The notes below the pieces were generated by a model that saw only the letters and a program-made list of their open reading frames with translations, searched no databases and was not told the DNA's origin. This document shows positions 44,067 through 55,503 of a DNA stretch of 64,000 nucleotides, in pieces; within the stretch, counting starts at the first letter, position 1; each line of letters starts with the position of its first letter. A program made the position numbers and the translations under genes. Source of the stretch: Plantago ovata (lineage: Eukaryota > Streptophyta > Magnoliopsida > Lamiales > Plantaginaceae); the NCBI GenBank assembly GCA_028274465.1, contig CM051458.1, positions 35,724,692 through 35,788,691 on the forward strand, in the 5' to 3' direction.

Positions 44067-45090
44067 AAAGAAAAAACAAAAGTGGGTCAATTCAGAGGAT
44101 GCAAAGTGCCAGCCCCTCAATTGAAGTCATATTTTCTTCACTGCCTCGTCTCACGATGCGGTGAGACAAACTCACAGACGCGGGGTTGTTGCCCCGGCAT
44201 CGGCGTCACAGCTCTGATGCGGCACGACGCCGCGGCTCTGCCAGGCCATCTTCCATGTCGGAAACTCCATGCCGTTTGATGCAGACGGCCTAAGCATATT
44301 ATCACACCAACGGAAAAGAAAACTTGACAAGTGATTTGTGTTAAAGTATGATTATCGAAATTTAGATATAGTATTAGTTTGAATAAAAAAAATAATTATA
44401 TTATAATTTAAATCATCCAACTTTTATTGAAAAACACTCGGCTAATAATTTGTTATCTAATAAAAACAGTAACGCCCTGACTAGGAAGCACACGGCTCTA
44501 TTAAGTCGAGGCTACAACCACTAGCCTGAAATGGATAAGAAGGCGAATAGGAACAAAATAATTTACACATATTCCACAAGCACAAGTTCACTTAAGTTAA
44601 GTTTACAAGCCTAAGTTTCAAAGCTATATACACCAAGTGCAAGACTCAAACTTCTCAAGAAACGTTGAAACCTATATCAACATTCACACACCCTCGGTGA
44701 GCTTATATAGGTACAAGTTTGGAGGTTCAAACTACGGTAGCGATACTAACTAGACTTCCTACATTCATGTCTTGTTTAACCTAGGAAAACAAAGAGAAAC
44801 AAGAAAGAGGTTAAATTACTCTGACTTCGAGTATTACAAAGAGACAATAAGGCAAAAGGAATAGACTGAATGATAATGAATTATCAAAGAAAACAAGACA
44901 CGAGTAACGTATCGTAGTTAGAAACAATAGCTTCAAAATGAAATGAATATATGTATCACTTTCAAGACCTGCCATATGACTCCCTCAACATAACTACAAC
45001 CTTATGACTTCCCACGAGGATAATCAAGTTTGGCATATCAGTAACACACAGGTCGATCTTAGACATGTCGGTGATTGGCTTTAGGTCAAG
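44067..45090. other. No recognisable gene; possible LTR remnant
   Basis: A GC-richer patch at 44140-44290 contains short inverted words around gcggtgagac. From 44470 (gtaacgccctgactagg) the sequence resembles the start of plant gypsy LTRs in general style, but no partner end was found. The rest is AT-rich non-coding. Confidence 0.35.
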
Positions 45091-45093
45091 TGA

Positions 45094-45165
45094 GAATGAA
45101 AGTATATGACCTAGAGACAACCTATATCAGGGACAGTATGTACTTAATCACATTAAATTAAGTTG
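45094..45165 (+). repeat. Short fragment resembling the start of the family L LTR
   Basis: gtatatgacctagagacaac and tatgtacttaatcaca follow the same order and spacing as gtatatgtcctagagacagt and tatgtactattacaca at 40562-40630. It may be a truncated LTR end of a related family. Confidence 0.45.
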
Positions 45166-45171
45166 GATGTT

Positions 45172-45294
45172 CTAGACCCTGTTGTGCTCGATCTCCATTT
45201 CCTGCTCCGTGATCCTCTTCTTCATGCGATCCTGCTCCGCCTGCATCTCCTCACCTGGGCCGGCATGAGAATTTGTTTCCCACAGGAGCCCTGG
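45172..45294 (-). pseudogene. Possible C-terminal fragment of a CACTA ORF1-like protein
   Basis: The minus-strand frame encodes an acidic-basic coiled-coil stretch (EEMQAEQDRMKKRITEQEME) like the C-terminus of plant Transposase_24 proteins. It lies directly outside the CACTA-2 terminus and continues into it only by chance. It may be a remnant of an older CACTA. Confidence 0.3.
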
Positions 45295-46029
45295 CACTAC
45301 AAGAAACAACAATTTAGCGACGGATGGATTGTCGCTAAATCGGACGTCGCAAAAAGTGGCATCGCTAATAAGAAAAGCGGTGGATGGAGTCATCCGTCCT
45401 TCGGATTAGCGACGATAAATTTATTTGTCGTCGTGTTTGTCGTTGACCAAACTGGAGACGGATAACTTTATCCGTATCTGATATTAACGACGGATGAATC
45501 GATCCATCGCTAATCGCCTGATACACGTGGCTGGAGCTGGTAAGAGTGTGTTTGGCGACGGGTGAATCTATCCGTCGCTAAATCTCCTGGAACATTTTTT
45601 TTAAATTTAATTTTTTGTAGTTGTTCACAATGAAACTATTTAAGACCAACAAATATATACTAATTATTCAAGCATTCGAACGAAACTCATGAAAAAGTAT
45701 TAATTGTCCTAAAATAAAAAGCTGTTCGAAATAAAAATAAATTGTACTAAAAGATGTTCGAATGAAACAAAGAAGGAATCAGGAAACCAACCGGTAAACT
45801 TGGAAGCTTCTACGATCTCCCAAACTAGACCAAGGATAGAGAAAGTCGAAGCGAACTTCTTTGTTGACCCGACCGGACCGCCGTATGGTTGACCGGCGAT
45901 TACTAGTCACATCATGAAGTCGGGGGGAGGCTCGTCATCGGGGCCTGCATACTTCTGCATCATCCAGTTGATCGTAGACTTGAATCCAGCCTTCATCTGC
46001 GCTTGCTCCTCCCTCAACAGAGCAGATTC

Positions 46030-47609
46030 CTAGGCCTGCTGCTCGATAGTCGCCTTCAGCCGCTCGTGCTCCTCGAGTAACTGGGAAGGCACCTCGGCGG
46101 TTCCCCGCCAGCGCTTTGAACTGGAGGACGAGGTACCCTGGTTGACCGTCTCCTCTATGGCCTGCGAGAGGTTGCCCATGCCGAAGACACTTTCCTTCTC
46201 ATCGAGCTCGCAGATCTCCAAATAGATGGCATTCTGCTCCTCGACGGTGAGATCATGGTTCTCAGTCCTGGCCAGGTACTCCTCCTGAAAATTCAAACAA
46301 ACAACACGATTTAGTACGTTACTGAAGAAGCACATAAAAATGTTAAGGAATGGGAAAAAAAACTTACCGCGATTTTTTTGCTACGATCACCACGAAAGAT
46401 CATATGTCCATGCTCATCGAGCTCCCCGTGAGCCTCAACGAAGTGCTCCCACATGGTCGGCTCCCTCCCCTCCGATATCTTCATCGAATATAGACAAATT
46501 AATTAATGAATGAAATAAGACTTTAGGAACAAATAAACTATTAGAAAGTAACTCAATTCAATAATAACTTACCGCGTCCAGGTGTCGCGCCAATTGGGAT
46601 TTCGAACCCAGTCTATGCATCACCGTGCCTGTTCCATCTTGTGGATCATGGCCCCGGTTCTCCCTGTTCTGCACCGTCAGCTTATGGACGTGAGGGTCCT
46701 CGTCCCAATATCGGATCCACTCGGGCCACGCGTCCTCCCCAATCCATCCCGGCTTCTTCCGGCTCTTCTTGATCTTGGCAACCTTCTTCCGGAAGGTCTC
46801 CGAGCCTTCATGTTCGAAGAAGTACCACAACTCCGACTTGAACTTGTTAGGGAGGAAGAACTTCTCCTACATTTCACAAATTATGCACCCTTTAGTAGAA
46901 AATATCACCCAAACCAATTACGGATAGTCCTAGTACAACTAACAACACGGTGACTAACATATCACCCAAACCAATTACACGTTGTCCTAGTACAACTAAC
47001 AACACGGGGACTAACATATCACCCAAGTAAAGTGGATAACATAACACTCAAACAAATTACAAGAAGAAAGATCACTAACCTCGAGAGCATTCCAAATCTC
47101 CACCTTCCGTTCTGGACGGAAAGTATGTCATTGGGCTCCACGTGGCGGGAGATCCACTTGCTTCGTGGATTCCCTGCTGATGAGCTTAGCAGCCTCCCTC
47201 GGCACCAGCCTGTTACAAAGTAAGATGAATGCCATATCCAACTGTTACAAAGTAATTTGAAAAAAAAACATACAATTTTAAGTAAATATGATTCATGCAC
47301 TTACACATTCCCAGACATGGGCCACACTATGAACTTGCCATGCATGCTCTCACCCCTTTTGTACTCCACCCCCTGAAGCCACCATCCGGCAAGTTTGCAA
47401 ACACGTCGGATGAGCCAGTAGACCCCGCACTACTGCCCGAACGATGGCCAGCAGGTGACTGTGTCTCGCTCACATGTGTCTGTGTTGTCCCCCCGAGTTC
47501 GACTGACAACCCGAGGTGCGTAGTGGCGAGTCCGGCTCGGACTCGCTGGCGGGGTAGCTACGGGTTCTGGCGGCCAACAACTTCCCCAGTCTCTTTGGCC
47601 TCCCTATGA
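46030..47609 (-). pseudogene. CACTA-2 ORF1 gene (Transposase_24, Ptta/En/Spm type)
   Basis: Several minus-strand exons can be traced: a Ser/Pro-rich exon near 47609-47330 (acceptor CAG at about 47612), a short exon near 47223-47080, 46866-46573 (acceptor TGTAG, donor GTAAGTT, length divisible by three), about 46480-46374 (ISEGREPTMWEHFVEAHGELDEHG) and about 46290-46030 (ending in a coiled coil). EKFFLPNKFKSELWYFFEH, PGWIGEDAWPEWIRYWDED and NRENRG are typical of the Transposase_24 domain, the TNP1/TNPA-like accessory protein of plant CACTA elements that binds subterminal repeats. At least one frameshift in the first exons makes the gene doubtful. Confidence 0.65.
46949..47023 (-). repeat. Hairpin repeats in a CACTA-2 intron
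   Basis: On the minus strand GGTGATATGTTAGTCACC (46966-46949) and GGTGATATGTTAGTCCCC (47023-47006) are 57 bp apart in the intron between the 47223-47080 and 46866-46573 exons. The same words occur in the CACTA-3 intron at 50303-50467. Confidence 0.8.
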
Positions 47610-47766
47610 TCTGCAAGTTAAACAACAAGAAAAAGAAAAAACAAATGGAAAGAAAAGAGTTTACATTGGCTGTATTTAAGTATGAACCATGATAATTAGT
47701 AACATAACATAAAGTCTAACTAATCAGATAACTTATCAAAATACCTTATCAAATTCAACCTATATG

Positions 47767-48026
47767 TATGGTTAACATGATTACCGAAGTACAAACAAAC
47801 TGATATTACTATTATAGTGTGTTCAGGTAACTACAATCAGTTCGCTTAAATGTCGGTGAGGCTTACCAATGGGTGAAAACCAATAAAACGCATAATGATG
47901 GTTAACATGATTACCGAAGTACAAACAAACTGATATTACTATTATAGTGTGTTCAGGTAACTACAATCAGTTCGCTTAAATGTCGGTGAGGCTTACCAAT
48001 GGGTGAAAACCAATAAAACGCATAAT
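47767..48026. repeat. 130-bp direct tandem duplication
   Basis: The segment beginning gttaacatgattaccgaag at 47771 is repeated at 47901 with no visible difference over about 125 bp. Non-coding part of CACTA-2. Confidence 0.92.
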
Positions 48027-49199
48027 GATAGACAATAAACGTATAATATTAGTTTTCACCCAAGGTAATCCCAAACCAACACATCGAAACTAATATACGT
48101 ATATCATCATCACACTTTATAAAATGATTAAATATTAATCAAAATCGTAAAAGTGTACTTCCAGAATAGATTGATAGATTACATCTATTTCAATCTGCTT
48201 TAATAAACCAAAAATTACTCAAAATAATCATTTTTTTTTGCTTTTTGCTTATTGAGTAAATTATTAAGCATTTCCAGAATTGAGTTACATTAAGCATTTT
48301 CCAGAATTGAGTTAAACTAAGTACATAAAAGAAAGAAAAAAAAACCAAAAAAAAAGGGTTAGGTAGATTAAACAAAAATCACTTGATGTTACTACAAGAA
48401 ATCTGGTCAATTGTGACCGAATTTAATGACGGATCGATCTGTCGCTAAATCTAGCGACGGATCGGTAAAATAGCGACGGATCACTTGTGCCTTACGACGA
48501 ATTAACCCAATTCGTTGTAGAGCTCATTTAGGGCGTGCCAAACCCTGAGACGGATGAGTCATCCATCACTAAATAGCGACGGATGACCCATCCGTCGCAG
48601 TATCCTACGACGGATGACGTCATCCGTCCCTAAATAGAGACGGGTGAGTCATCCGTCGTGAGTGTCGTTGACTCCAAAAAAAAAAAGAAAAAAGGCTTGG
48701 AAAAATATAGCGACGGATGACGTCATCCATCGCAGAGTGATGTTTATGTCCAGATCGGCGGGCAGAGACGCCATTTACGTTTCTGCTCCAATTTCTTCTC
48801 TTCTTCTCCCTTCATCTCTCAAATTCCAATCTTCCGTTATACTCCATCATTTCTTCCAATCTTGGTGTCAAATCGAAGCCAATTCAACAAGGAACGTGGT
48901 GGGACATTCAATTTGAAGTGGGTTTTGCTAATAATTCAGCAATCGAAGGTACTAATCTCAAAACCTAACTTTTGTAAATTTGGTATTTTTTCAATTTTGA
49001 AGTGTTTTATGGTTTATTAGCTAGGTTTGATGTTAGTATTGTTCAATTGGGATGTTTGGGATGTAGTGGGTTCGATTATGTTTGGGATTTGAATTGGGTT
49101 CGATTATGTTTGGGACTATCTACGTACTTAGTTTTGTTCAATTAGTGTAGTTTTGTTTGGGATATACTAATTCGATTTGAAAATTGCATAAGTATGTAG

Positions 49200-49430
49200 G
49201 AAATATGAGTAATTATAGTGTATTGTAAGTAGTTATTACAATATGGAAATATAGATAAATATAGGTAATTATAGTGTATTGTAAGTAGTTATTATAATGA
49301 AAATTGCATAAGTATAATGGAAATATAGTTAATTATAGTGTGTTGTAAGTAGTTATTAAAATGAAAATTGTACAAGTATAATGGAAATATAGATAAATAT
49401 ATGTAATTATTGTTAAAAAAAAGTGTAAGT
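49200..49430. repeat. Degenerate tandem repeats, about 60 bp
   Basis: gtaattatagtgtattgtaa recurs three times at roughly 57- to 66-bp intervals (about 49209, 49264, 49330) with ggaaatatagataaatat words between. Probably the 5' intron or leader of the CACTA-3 gene. Confidence 0.7.
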
Positions 49431-49795
49431 ATGAAGGAAATAACTCATTGATAAATTAAAAATAGAAGATATTATGAGTATCTTTAGTTCTAGTTTAGAA
49501 ATATAGGGAGTATAATGCAATAAAAATTTGATAATTAAAATGAGTACTTGTTGAAAAAATGCTTTAGCCGCAATGTACTAAACTTCTATTGGCCAGGTTT
49601 AGCATTCAATTATGAATTCCGATCGTACTTGGATGTATAGTAGGATTGCAGATGGGATAATTTTGCCTACGTTTGTAAAAGGGGTCAATGCATTTGTCGA
49701 ATTTGCATTGTCAAAACCTGAGTGTTTGAGCAGTGGGATGATGAAGTGTTCTTGCAGCCAGAAGAAATGTACTAACACATATATATTTTTTTCAG

Positions 49796-51526
49796 ATGCC
49801 ACTACCCAGGCGACCACAGTACCAGGTCCCGAGGGATGATACCGACAGAGAGGACACCGAGCATGGTTCCCAGCAGGGCTCCCCTGCTTCTTTTGGGACT
49901 CCACCCGAGTCGAGTAGGGGCTCGTCTGGTCGGTCCATGATCCATGACCCATGGGCCCACATTCCAGACGATGATTGTCCCTTTCAGAGTCCTGAAGATG
50001 GCCTGCTATGGAATGGTCGCCCTGTACTTTACCCAAATGGAGAGAAGTAAGTATTATGCATCAACTTTTAACATATATATAACGAAGGTTTGCTTATTGA
50101 TGTCGTATATTATTCTTCACAGGTTTTATGGGGACGACGCTGCCAACGAACTCAACATGATAATAAGGAACAAGATGACCCCACCGCAAGAGGGTGGTAG
50201 CAAGTGGCATTGCACCCCGGACCAGCTTAAGGAAGAGCTATTCGAGGAGCTGAGGGTGAGTTAATAATCGTACATTAGTTACCTAATTATTTATGTGTCG
50301 TGAGTGGTCTGTTAGCCACTTTGTGTGAGTGGTATGTTATCCAATGTATTTGGGTGATATGTTAGTCACCATTGTTATAGTGAAATATAGGACAATGTGA
50401 GTGGTATGTTAGCCACTATATGTGAGTGGTATGTTAGCCACTGAACTTGGGTGATATGTTAGTCACCGATATAATTGTTGTGATGTTCCTCCCCTTGTTA
50501 TACTTGAATGTTATTAAGTATTCACATGTTGTATGTTTTTGGATGTTTATTTGTAATTGTGTAGAAAAGAAATTTCCTTCCGAAAAATTTGATGTGGGAT
50601 CTCTGGTGGACCTTCAACTCTCATGGTAGTGCCATTTACAAGAACACGATTCATAATCTGAAGGAGAAGTGGCAGAAGAAGCAGCCATAACCCGACTGGG
50701 TGGGAGATAGCATTTGGAGGGGGTGGACGTTATACTGGCCTGACCTGAAAGTCCAGGCGCAGGATGATCAGAACAGTGAGAACAGGAGGGCACAACCGAC
50801 TGATGGGACCAGGACCCTGGTGAAACACCGTTTTGGATCTGAATCGATCGCTACAGCACATATGAGGCAGAAAGTAAGTGTATTAACTTTTTCATTTTAT
50901 CATCATTCTTATACTTGTTATTTACTTCGAACTTTGAAACTAAGTATATGATATTTTCATGTGTCATTCAGTTGAAGGAGAAGGATAGTCTCCTCTTCAC
51001 CTTGTTCTCGAGATCTCAGAAGGGCAAGGACGGAGATTGGTTGTGTGATGAAGCCAGAAGAGTTGCGGTGAGTTCAACAATACATGTGTTTATTAAATAT
51101 TGATGATTTTGTAACTAATTAACAACATAACTAACACCTTGCACTCTTGATTTATCATTTCAGATGGCCTACGAGCACATGATTCGTGATCAGGATCTCA
51201 TTGTTGAGGAAATGAATGTCATTTTCCTCGAGGTGAATCCTCCAAACGAGAAGGGTCGTCGCTTGGGACTGGGGAGTGAAGCATCCCTCCCTGATGTGGG
51301 CTCGAGGCCGGCTCGTGCCCGTGGTAGCTCTTCATCACGTACCACGTCATCTTCATCAGCTGCCGCTAGAGATCATTCCTTCCAACTTCATTTGCAGGCG
51401 AAGAATGACGAGATAAGGAAGGTACTCGAGGTGCAGGCTCAGCAACAACCTATACTAGCTGACTTGTATGCGAGGCTGGGGATGGTACCGCCACAGCCAC
51501 CACCACCACCACCACCCTCTCCATGA
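49796..51526 (+). pseudogene. CACTA-3 ORF1 gene (Transposase_24), five exons, one nonsense codon
   Basis: Exons 49796-50045, 50123-50255, 50566-50873, 50972-51067 and 51164-51526 join in frame at GT...AG sites (donors gtaagt, gtgagt, gtaagt, gtgagt; acceptors cacag, gtgtag, attcag, ttcag). Start ATG 49796 follows a pyrimidine-rich ttttttcag, so a further upstream exon is possible. The product has a Ser/Pro-rich N-terminus, the Transposase_24 core (RNKMTPPQEGG, then DSIWRGWTLYWPDLKVQ, NRRAQP, LVKHRFGSES, DGDWLCDEARRVAMAYEHMI) and a coiled-coil C-terminus ending in a Pro run. It is the TNP1/TNPA-like accessory protein. A single TAA at 50688-50690 interrupts the core before PDWVGDS; otherwise the gene is complete. 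Confidence 0.82.
50303..50467 (+). repeat. Six hairpin repeats in intron 2 of the CACTA-3 ORF1 gene
   Basis: Units at 50303-50320, 50328-50345, 50353-50370, 50400-50417, 50425-50442 and 50450-50467 alternate between AGTGGTATGTTAGCCACT and GGTGATATGTTAGTCACC. Stem bases change on both sides while the loop TATGTTAG stays, except for unit 1 (TCTGTTAG) and unit 2 (a decayed right arm). Confidence 0.88.
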
Positions 51527-52123
51527 TCCCATAGCCTTTTCATTAGCTCTATTACTATTTCTGCATGAATACTGTGTACGATATGATATTACTTTGGATT
51601 AGTATTGTATGTATGATTATTATTATATGTATGTATGGAAGGTTTCGTTACATTTATTATGACTTTTTTAATTATTTTCGGTATATTTGGTCTATAATAA
51701 TTTTGTGTAGCAGGTTGGTTAATTGAACAGGTTTGAATTTAATTTTGGTACTCATAATTATAATAAAAGTTTTTTTTGTAAGTTAGCGACGGATCATTGA
51801 CCATCCGTCGCTAAATGTCTTACATTTAGCGACGGATGGTCGATCCGTCGCAGTGCAATGGATGACGATCCGTCGCCGTATCTCGAACTAGACCAACACG
51901 TGTCAATGGACGTAGCGACGGATGGTCATCCGTCGCTAAAAATTCAACATTTCATCAGTCGCTAATTCACGACGGATGATTGATTCGTGGCTAATTCGCT
52001 AGCGACGGAACCCTCATCCGTCGCTAAATCGGCTGATCCGTCTCTAGTGTTTTCTAGCGACGGATCGGCAGTATCCAGGGACGGATGGATCCGTTGCAGG
52101 ATCTGGGGATCCTTGTAGTGTGT

Positions 52124-52918
52124 ACTATCTTGTTTCTCAAATACATGTCCAATATATCTTACTTTCATATAGATTAAACAAACCTAAAAGAAATTCTTAG
52201 AAACTATCAACGAAACAAAAGGGAATTGACACAGACAAAATCAATTTAAGCTAACACATGCATATTATTAAGCATTATAATCAAAATCATAAGCGAAATT
52301 TGACAAATAAATAATAAAAACAAAAAGCCCCAAATGTTAGGGTTTTGAGTATCTGATTCATACCTGAGATTAGTGGTGGTAGAAGAGGAGAAAATGGCAG
52401 AGCAATGGGTGGTGGTGGTCGTTATGGCACTGCCTTGCCGGTGGTGGTGCTCCCAATCCGTCAAGTAAAGAGGTTGCTGGTGGTGGTGCTCTCAATCCGT
52501 CGAGTAAAGAGGGGTGGGTGGTAGCGATCGATTGGGGCAGAGGAGAAGGAGATCAATCCGGTGGTGGTAGCGGTCGATTGGCCGTTTGACAGTGGTTGGA
52601 GTGGAGATGGATGAGAGGATTCGAAGTTAGGGATTTGGAGTGGAGATTTGGAAATGGGAAGACGAAAGGTTTCCTGATCTGTATATGAAAATATAGCGAC
52701 GGATGACATAATTCGTCGCTATGTTTTTATTTATTTATTTTTTTTAATTTTTTAATCCAAACCAAAGTCTGGTCAACTCAATCTAGAAAGACGGATAAGT
52801 TCATCCGTCGCCAAACTAGAGACGGATAGACGTTATCTGTCGCTAACCAGGAGCCGGATTGGGTCTCCAGAGGCACGAACTGAGCCTAGAGCGCAGTTCG
52901 TCCTTATCCGTCGCTACT
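52124..52918 (-). other. Right part of CACTA-2: probable leader of its ORF1 gene
   Basis: No complete ORF. On the minus strand, C/T-rich sequence (cttcccatttccaaatctcc style, 52700-52560) looks like a 5' leader starting inside the subterminal repeats. A 39-bp repeat around ggtggtggtgctc and caatccgtc occurs at 52440-52510. Confidence 0.4.
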
Positions 52919-54121
52919 TGATGAACGAGATTGTCAGACTCAATTAATCAAATAAATTTGTTTTTAGCCAAAGGAAATTCACAACTACAACGAAAACAAG
53001 GCACGTAGTGTAAAAGTAAAATAACCTCGAGTGTCGATCTCTAAGGACTATAACTAGCTTTATCTAATTTAACTTAAACTATAAATCAGAAATCAAGCAA
53101 AACACAGATTTTTCTTATCAATATGATGGAAGTCAGTGATAGTATGATCAATCAAAGCAACGGGTAATAATCATGCATGAAGTACTTGAAGTTTGTATAG
53201 AGATCTATGATCATGAATTGTCCTGTGTGTTCCTTTCAATTCAACACTACGAAGATAGATGGCTTAGATAGATCAAAGAAATAAAACAATAAATCAAGTC
53301 TTAAACGCGCGAAGCCACTCATGCATAATCAAGTACTCTAGCTAAGAAATCACATACTATCACAAACGATACATTTAGCTACTCATATTGCAATCAACAA
53401 GAATCAAAGCAAAATTGAATGAAAACATGTTGAATGAAATAAATAAAAGCAGAAAAATTGTGAGATACAAGTTACCAACGAAGGTTGTCAATCTCTGATG
53501 AATTGCTAACTCACAAGCAAGAATCGAAAATCAAAGATGTCCAATCTCTATGCTAAAGCTTCCAAATCAATAAGAAAAAGAGTCTTCTATGCTAATAATT
53601 CCCAGAACAGGCTCTGGAGAATTTGTCTCTCAAAATAATGTGAAAAGGTCTAAAAAAACGTAGAAAAATAGGCAAACTATATAGAGCTGCGGAAACCTCC
53701 CAGGCGAACTGCCCCAGGTGCCAGGCGATTCGCCTGGTGTGGGGCGAATCGCCCCACGTCCCAGGCAGTTCGCCTGGGACGTCCAGATCGGCGAGAGCGA
53801 GATTTTAGTCTTCTTTTCTTTTCGGACTCAGATTTTGCCTTCTAGTGACCTTTAAGCCTTGAAACTCGTCCCCTAGGCCTCAAATCTCATCCGGAACCTT
53901 CTAGATACACCGCGAATGTCCTCGAAACACCAAAACTTCGTCCTCTTCATCAATATTGCCCATAAAAATACGTTTTTTTACCTAAAACCTGAAAAATGCA
54001 AAGAAAAGGGAAACGTGACACTATTCTAATAAAATGCACTAAAATATATGCTAAATTAACCTAGAGGATAGCTAAATTGGTGAAAAAGACTCGAATGAAA
54101 GTGTAAAATACACGTTCATCA
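52919..54121 (-). mobile_element. Gypsy-type solo LTR inside CACTA-2
   Basis: It is 1203 bp with TGATGAACG and CGTTCATCA ends, flanked by ctact (52914-52918) and ctacc (54122-54126), four of five identical. TATA-like CTATATAGAG (53677-53686) is preceded on the minus strand by palindromes CCAGGCGATTCGCCTGG (53721-53737), GGGGCGAATCGCCCC (53741-53755) and CCAGGCAGTTCGCCTGG (53761-53777). A more divergent relative of the gypsy A/B LTRs. Confidence 0.88.
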
Positions 54122-54329
54122 CTACCCATAGCGATCCGTCGCTAAATAGCGACGGATTACTTCCGTGGCTAATGATCCGTCGCTAAAATGCGTTTTTTTT
54201 GTAGTGTGGGAAACCGAGGTGTTGCTGGAGCAGATGGCCTCCTTAAAACTTCCTATTCCGTAGATACAACCCTTCTCGCTCTCCTCGACGAAGATCTTCT
54301 TTTGTATCAGGTCACATGTAGGCCGTACA

Positions 54330-54627
54330 AGGTCGGTATGATTGTTTTAACACTTGGACAACTTAGATTTGAACTATAAATGGTAAGTTATGCTAGAACG
54401 CCTGGAAACAAGTAAATCAGGGCTCAAAACGAGACAAAACGATCTTGGACGCCCTGCAGGTGCCCTGACTAGTGTGTCATGGAACCCACAAATTGTCCAA
54501 GGTCATTTGTCTCGTTTGAGCCTTGATTTATGTGTTTCAAATTGTTCTTGCATAACTTATCGTTTATAGTTCAAATTTAGTTGGCCAAGTCCAAAAACGA
54601 GCAAAACGACCTTGGACACCTTGCAGT
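54330..54627. repeat. About 180-bp repeat units, left part
   Basis: Words gatcttggacgcc (54450), gttcttgcataactta (54545) and gaccttggacacc (54608) recur in order. Together with 59810-60110 they form about three units of a tandem repeat with a 175- to 180-bp period, split by the solo LTR insertion. The words cttggacgccctgc and actagtgtgtca also occur inverted at 59815-59865. Confidence 0.6.
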
Positions 54628-55503
54628 TAAGAAAATATGGTCAGAATTACCCCTAGGGTTGGTGCAGCGGAATTTAAAATTTTCTTAACAAGCATACTGA
54701 TTAATCATTTAATCATACATATAACGTATACTAAACACATCAGAGTAAGAGAACTTACAGTACTTCGAATGCTAGAACAACAATCGATTTAGGTGCAGGA
54801 TTCCAGTCAATCAAATCCTCGTAGTAATCAGCAAAATATTCTCCTTCGGTGAAGTCGAAATGTCTAATTCATCTTCTAGAATTCCTGCAAAACAAAGATT
54901 AGTTTCCAGCTTTGGTTTTCCTCAACCTTGGTATCCACGGATGAACGAATGGCTTATCGAGAGAATGCTAGAATATTCTCGAGTCAAACTTGGGATTTGA
55001 CTATGGAAGGGGGCGACAGCGCTTCGGTGGAGGAGTAGGGAGGGAGAGCTTTTTTTTTCTTGAGAGAGAGAGAGAGAGAAAGAATAATTGTGTAGTAGAA
55101 TGAATGAATAAATCTCTCTACTATCCTTCTTATATAGTAGTCAAGGTTCTATTAGAATTCTGAAAGAATTAAGAAACCAATTCTTAATGTACAATTAATG
55201 TTTTTACCTTATTAGTTCCAAACTCCAAATAGGTAAAACGTTTTTCAACTCCTAATTAGTTCAAAACTCAATCAGCAAATCTTGACACTCAAGTTTAATT
55301 CGAAGAAGGAGTTTGACTCCTTCTCCCCCATCCACACGCGGTTGAAGCCTAAGGAAGGTGGGTCCCAGTGTCCCACGTTTTGGGACCCACATATATATGA
55401 GGTGGCAATTTTTAAATCCAATTTAAATCTTGCTCAAGTGCACATATTAATCTAATTAATATATTTTTTCAATTACTCCATCATTATATTTCTAAAATAT
55501 AAT

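Larger units (their letters stand above)
48390..52120 (+). mobile_element. CACTA-3 nested in CACTA-2
   Basis: It starts TACTACAAGAAATCTGG (48390, first C changed to T) and ends CCTTGTAGTG (52120), with tgt at 48387-48389 and 52121-52123. GCGACGGAT-type palindromes lie at 48420-48730 and 51785-52095, for example tagcgacggatgacccatcc. It is 3.7 kb and carries one five-exon ORF1 gene on the plus strand. Confidence 0.92.
45295..54206. mobile_element. CACTA-2 transposon with nested insertions
   Basis: It starts CACTACAAGAAACAAC (45295) and ends TTTTTTTTGTAGTG (54206), with tgg at 45292-45294 and 54207-54209. Subterminal GCGACGGAT repeats lie at 45310-45590 and 52690-52918 plus 54122-54190. Removing CACTA-3 and the solo LTR leaves about 4 kb, with a minus-strand ORF1 gene whose 5' end lies near the right terminus. 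No TNP2-type transposase is seen. Confidence 0.93.

Noticed and set aside
48662..48916. 84-codon frame near the left end of CACTA-3
   Set aside because: Begins inside the subterminal repeats; more likely the 5' leader of the ORF1 gene.
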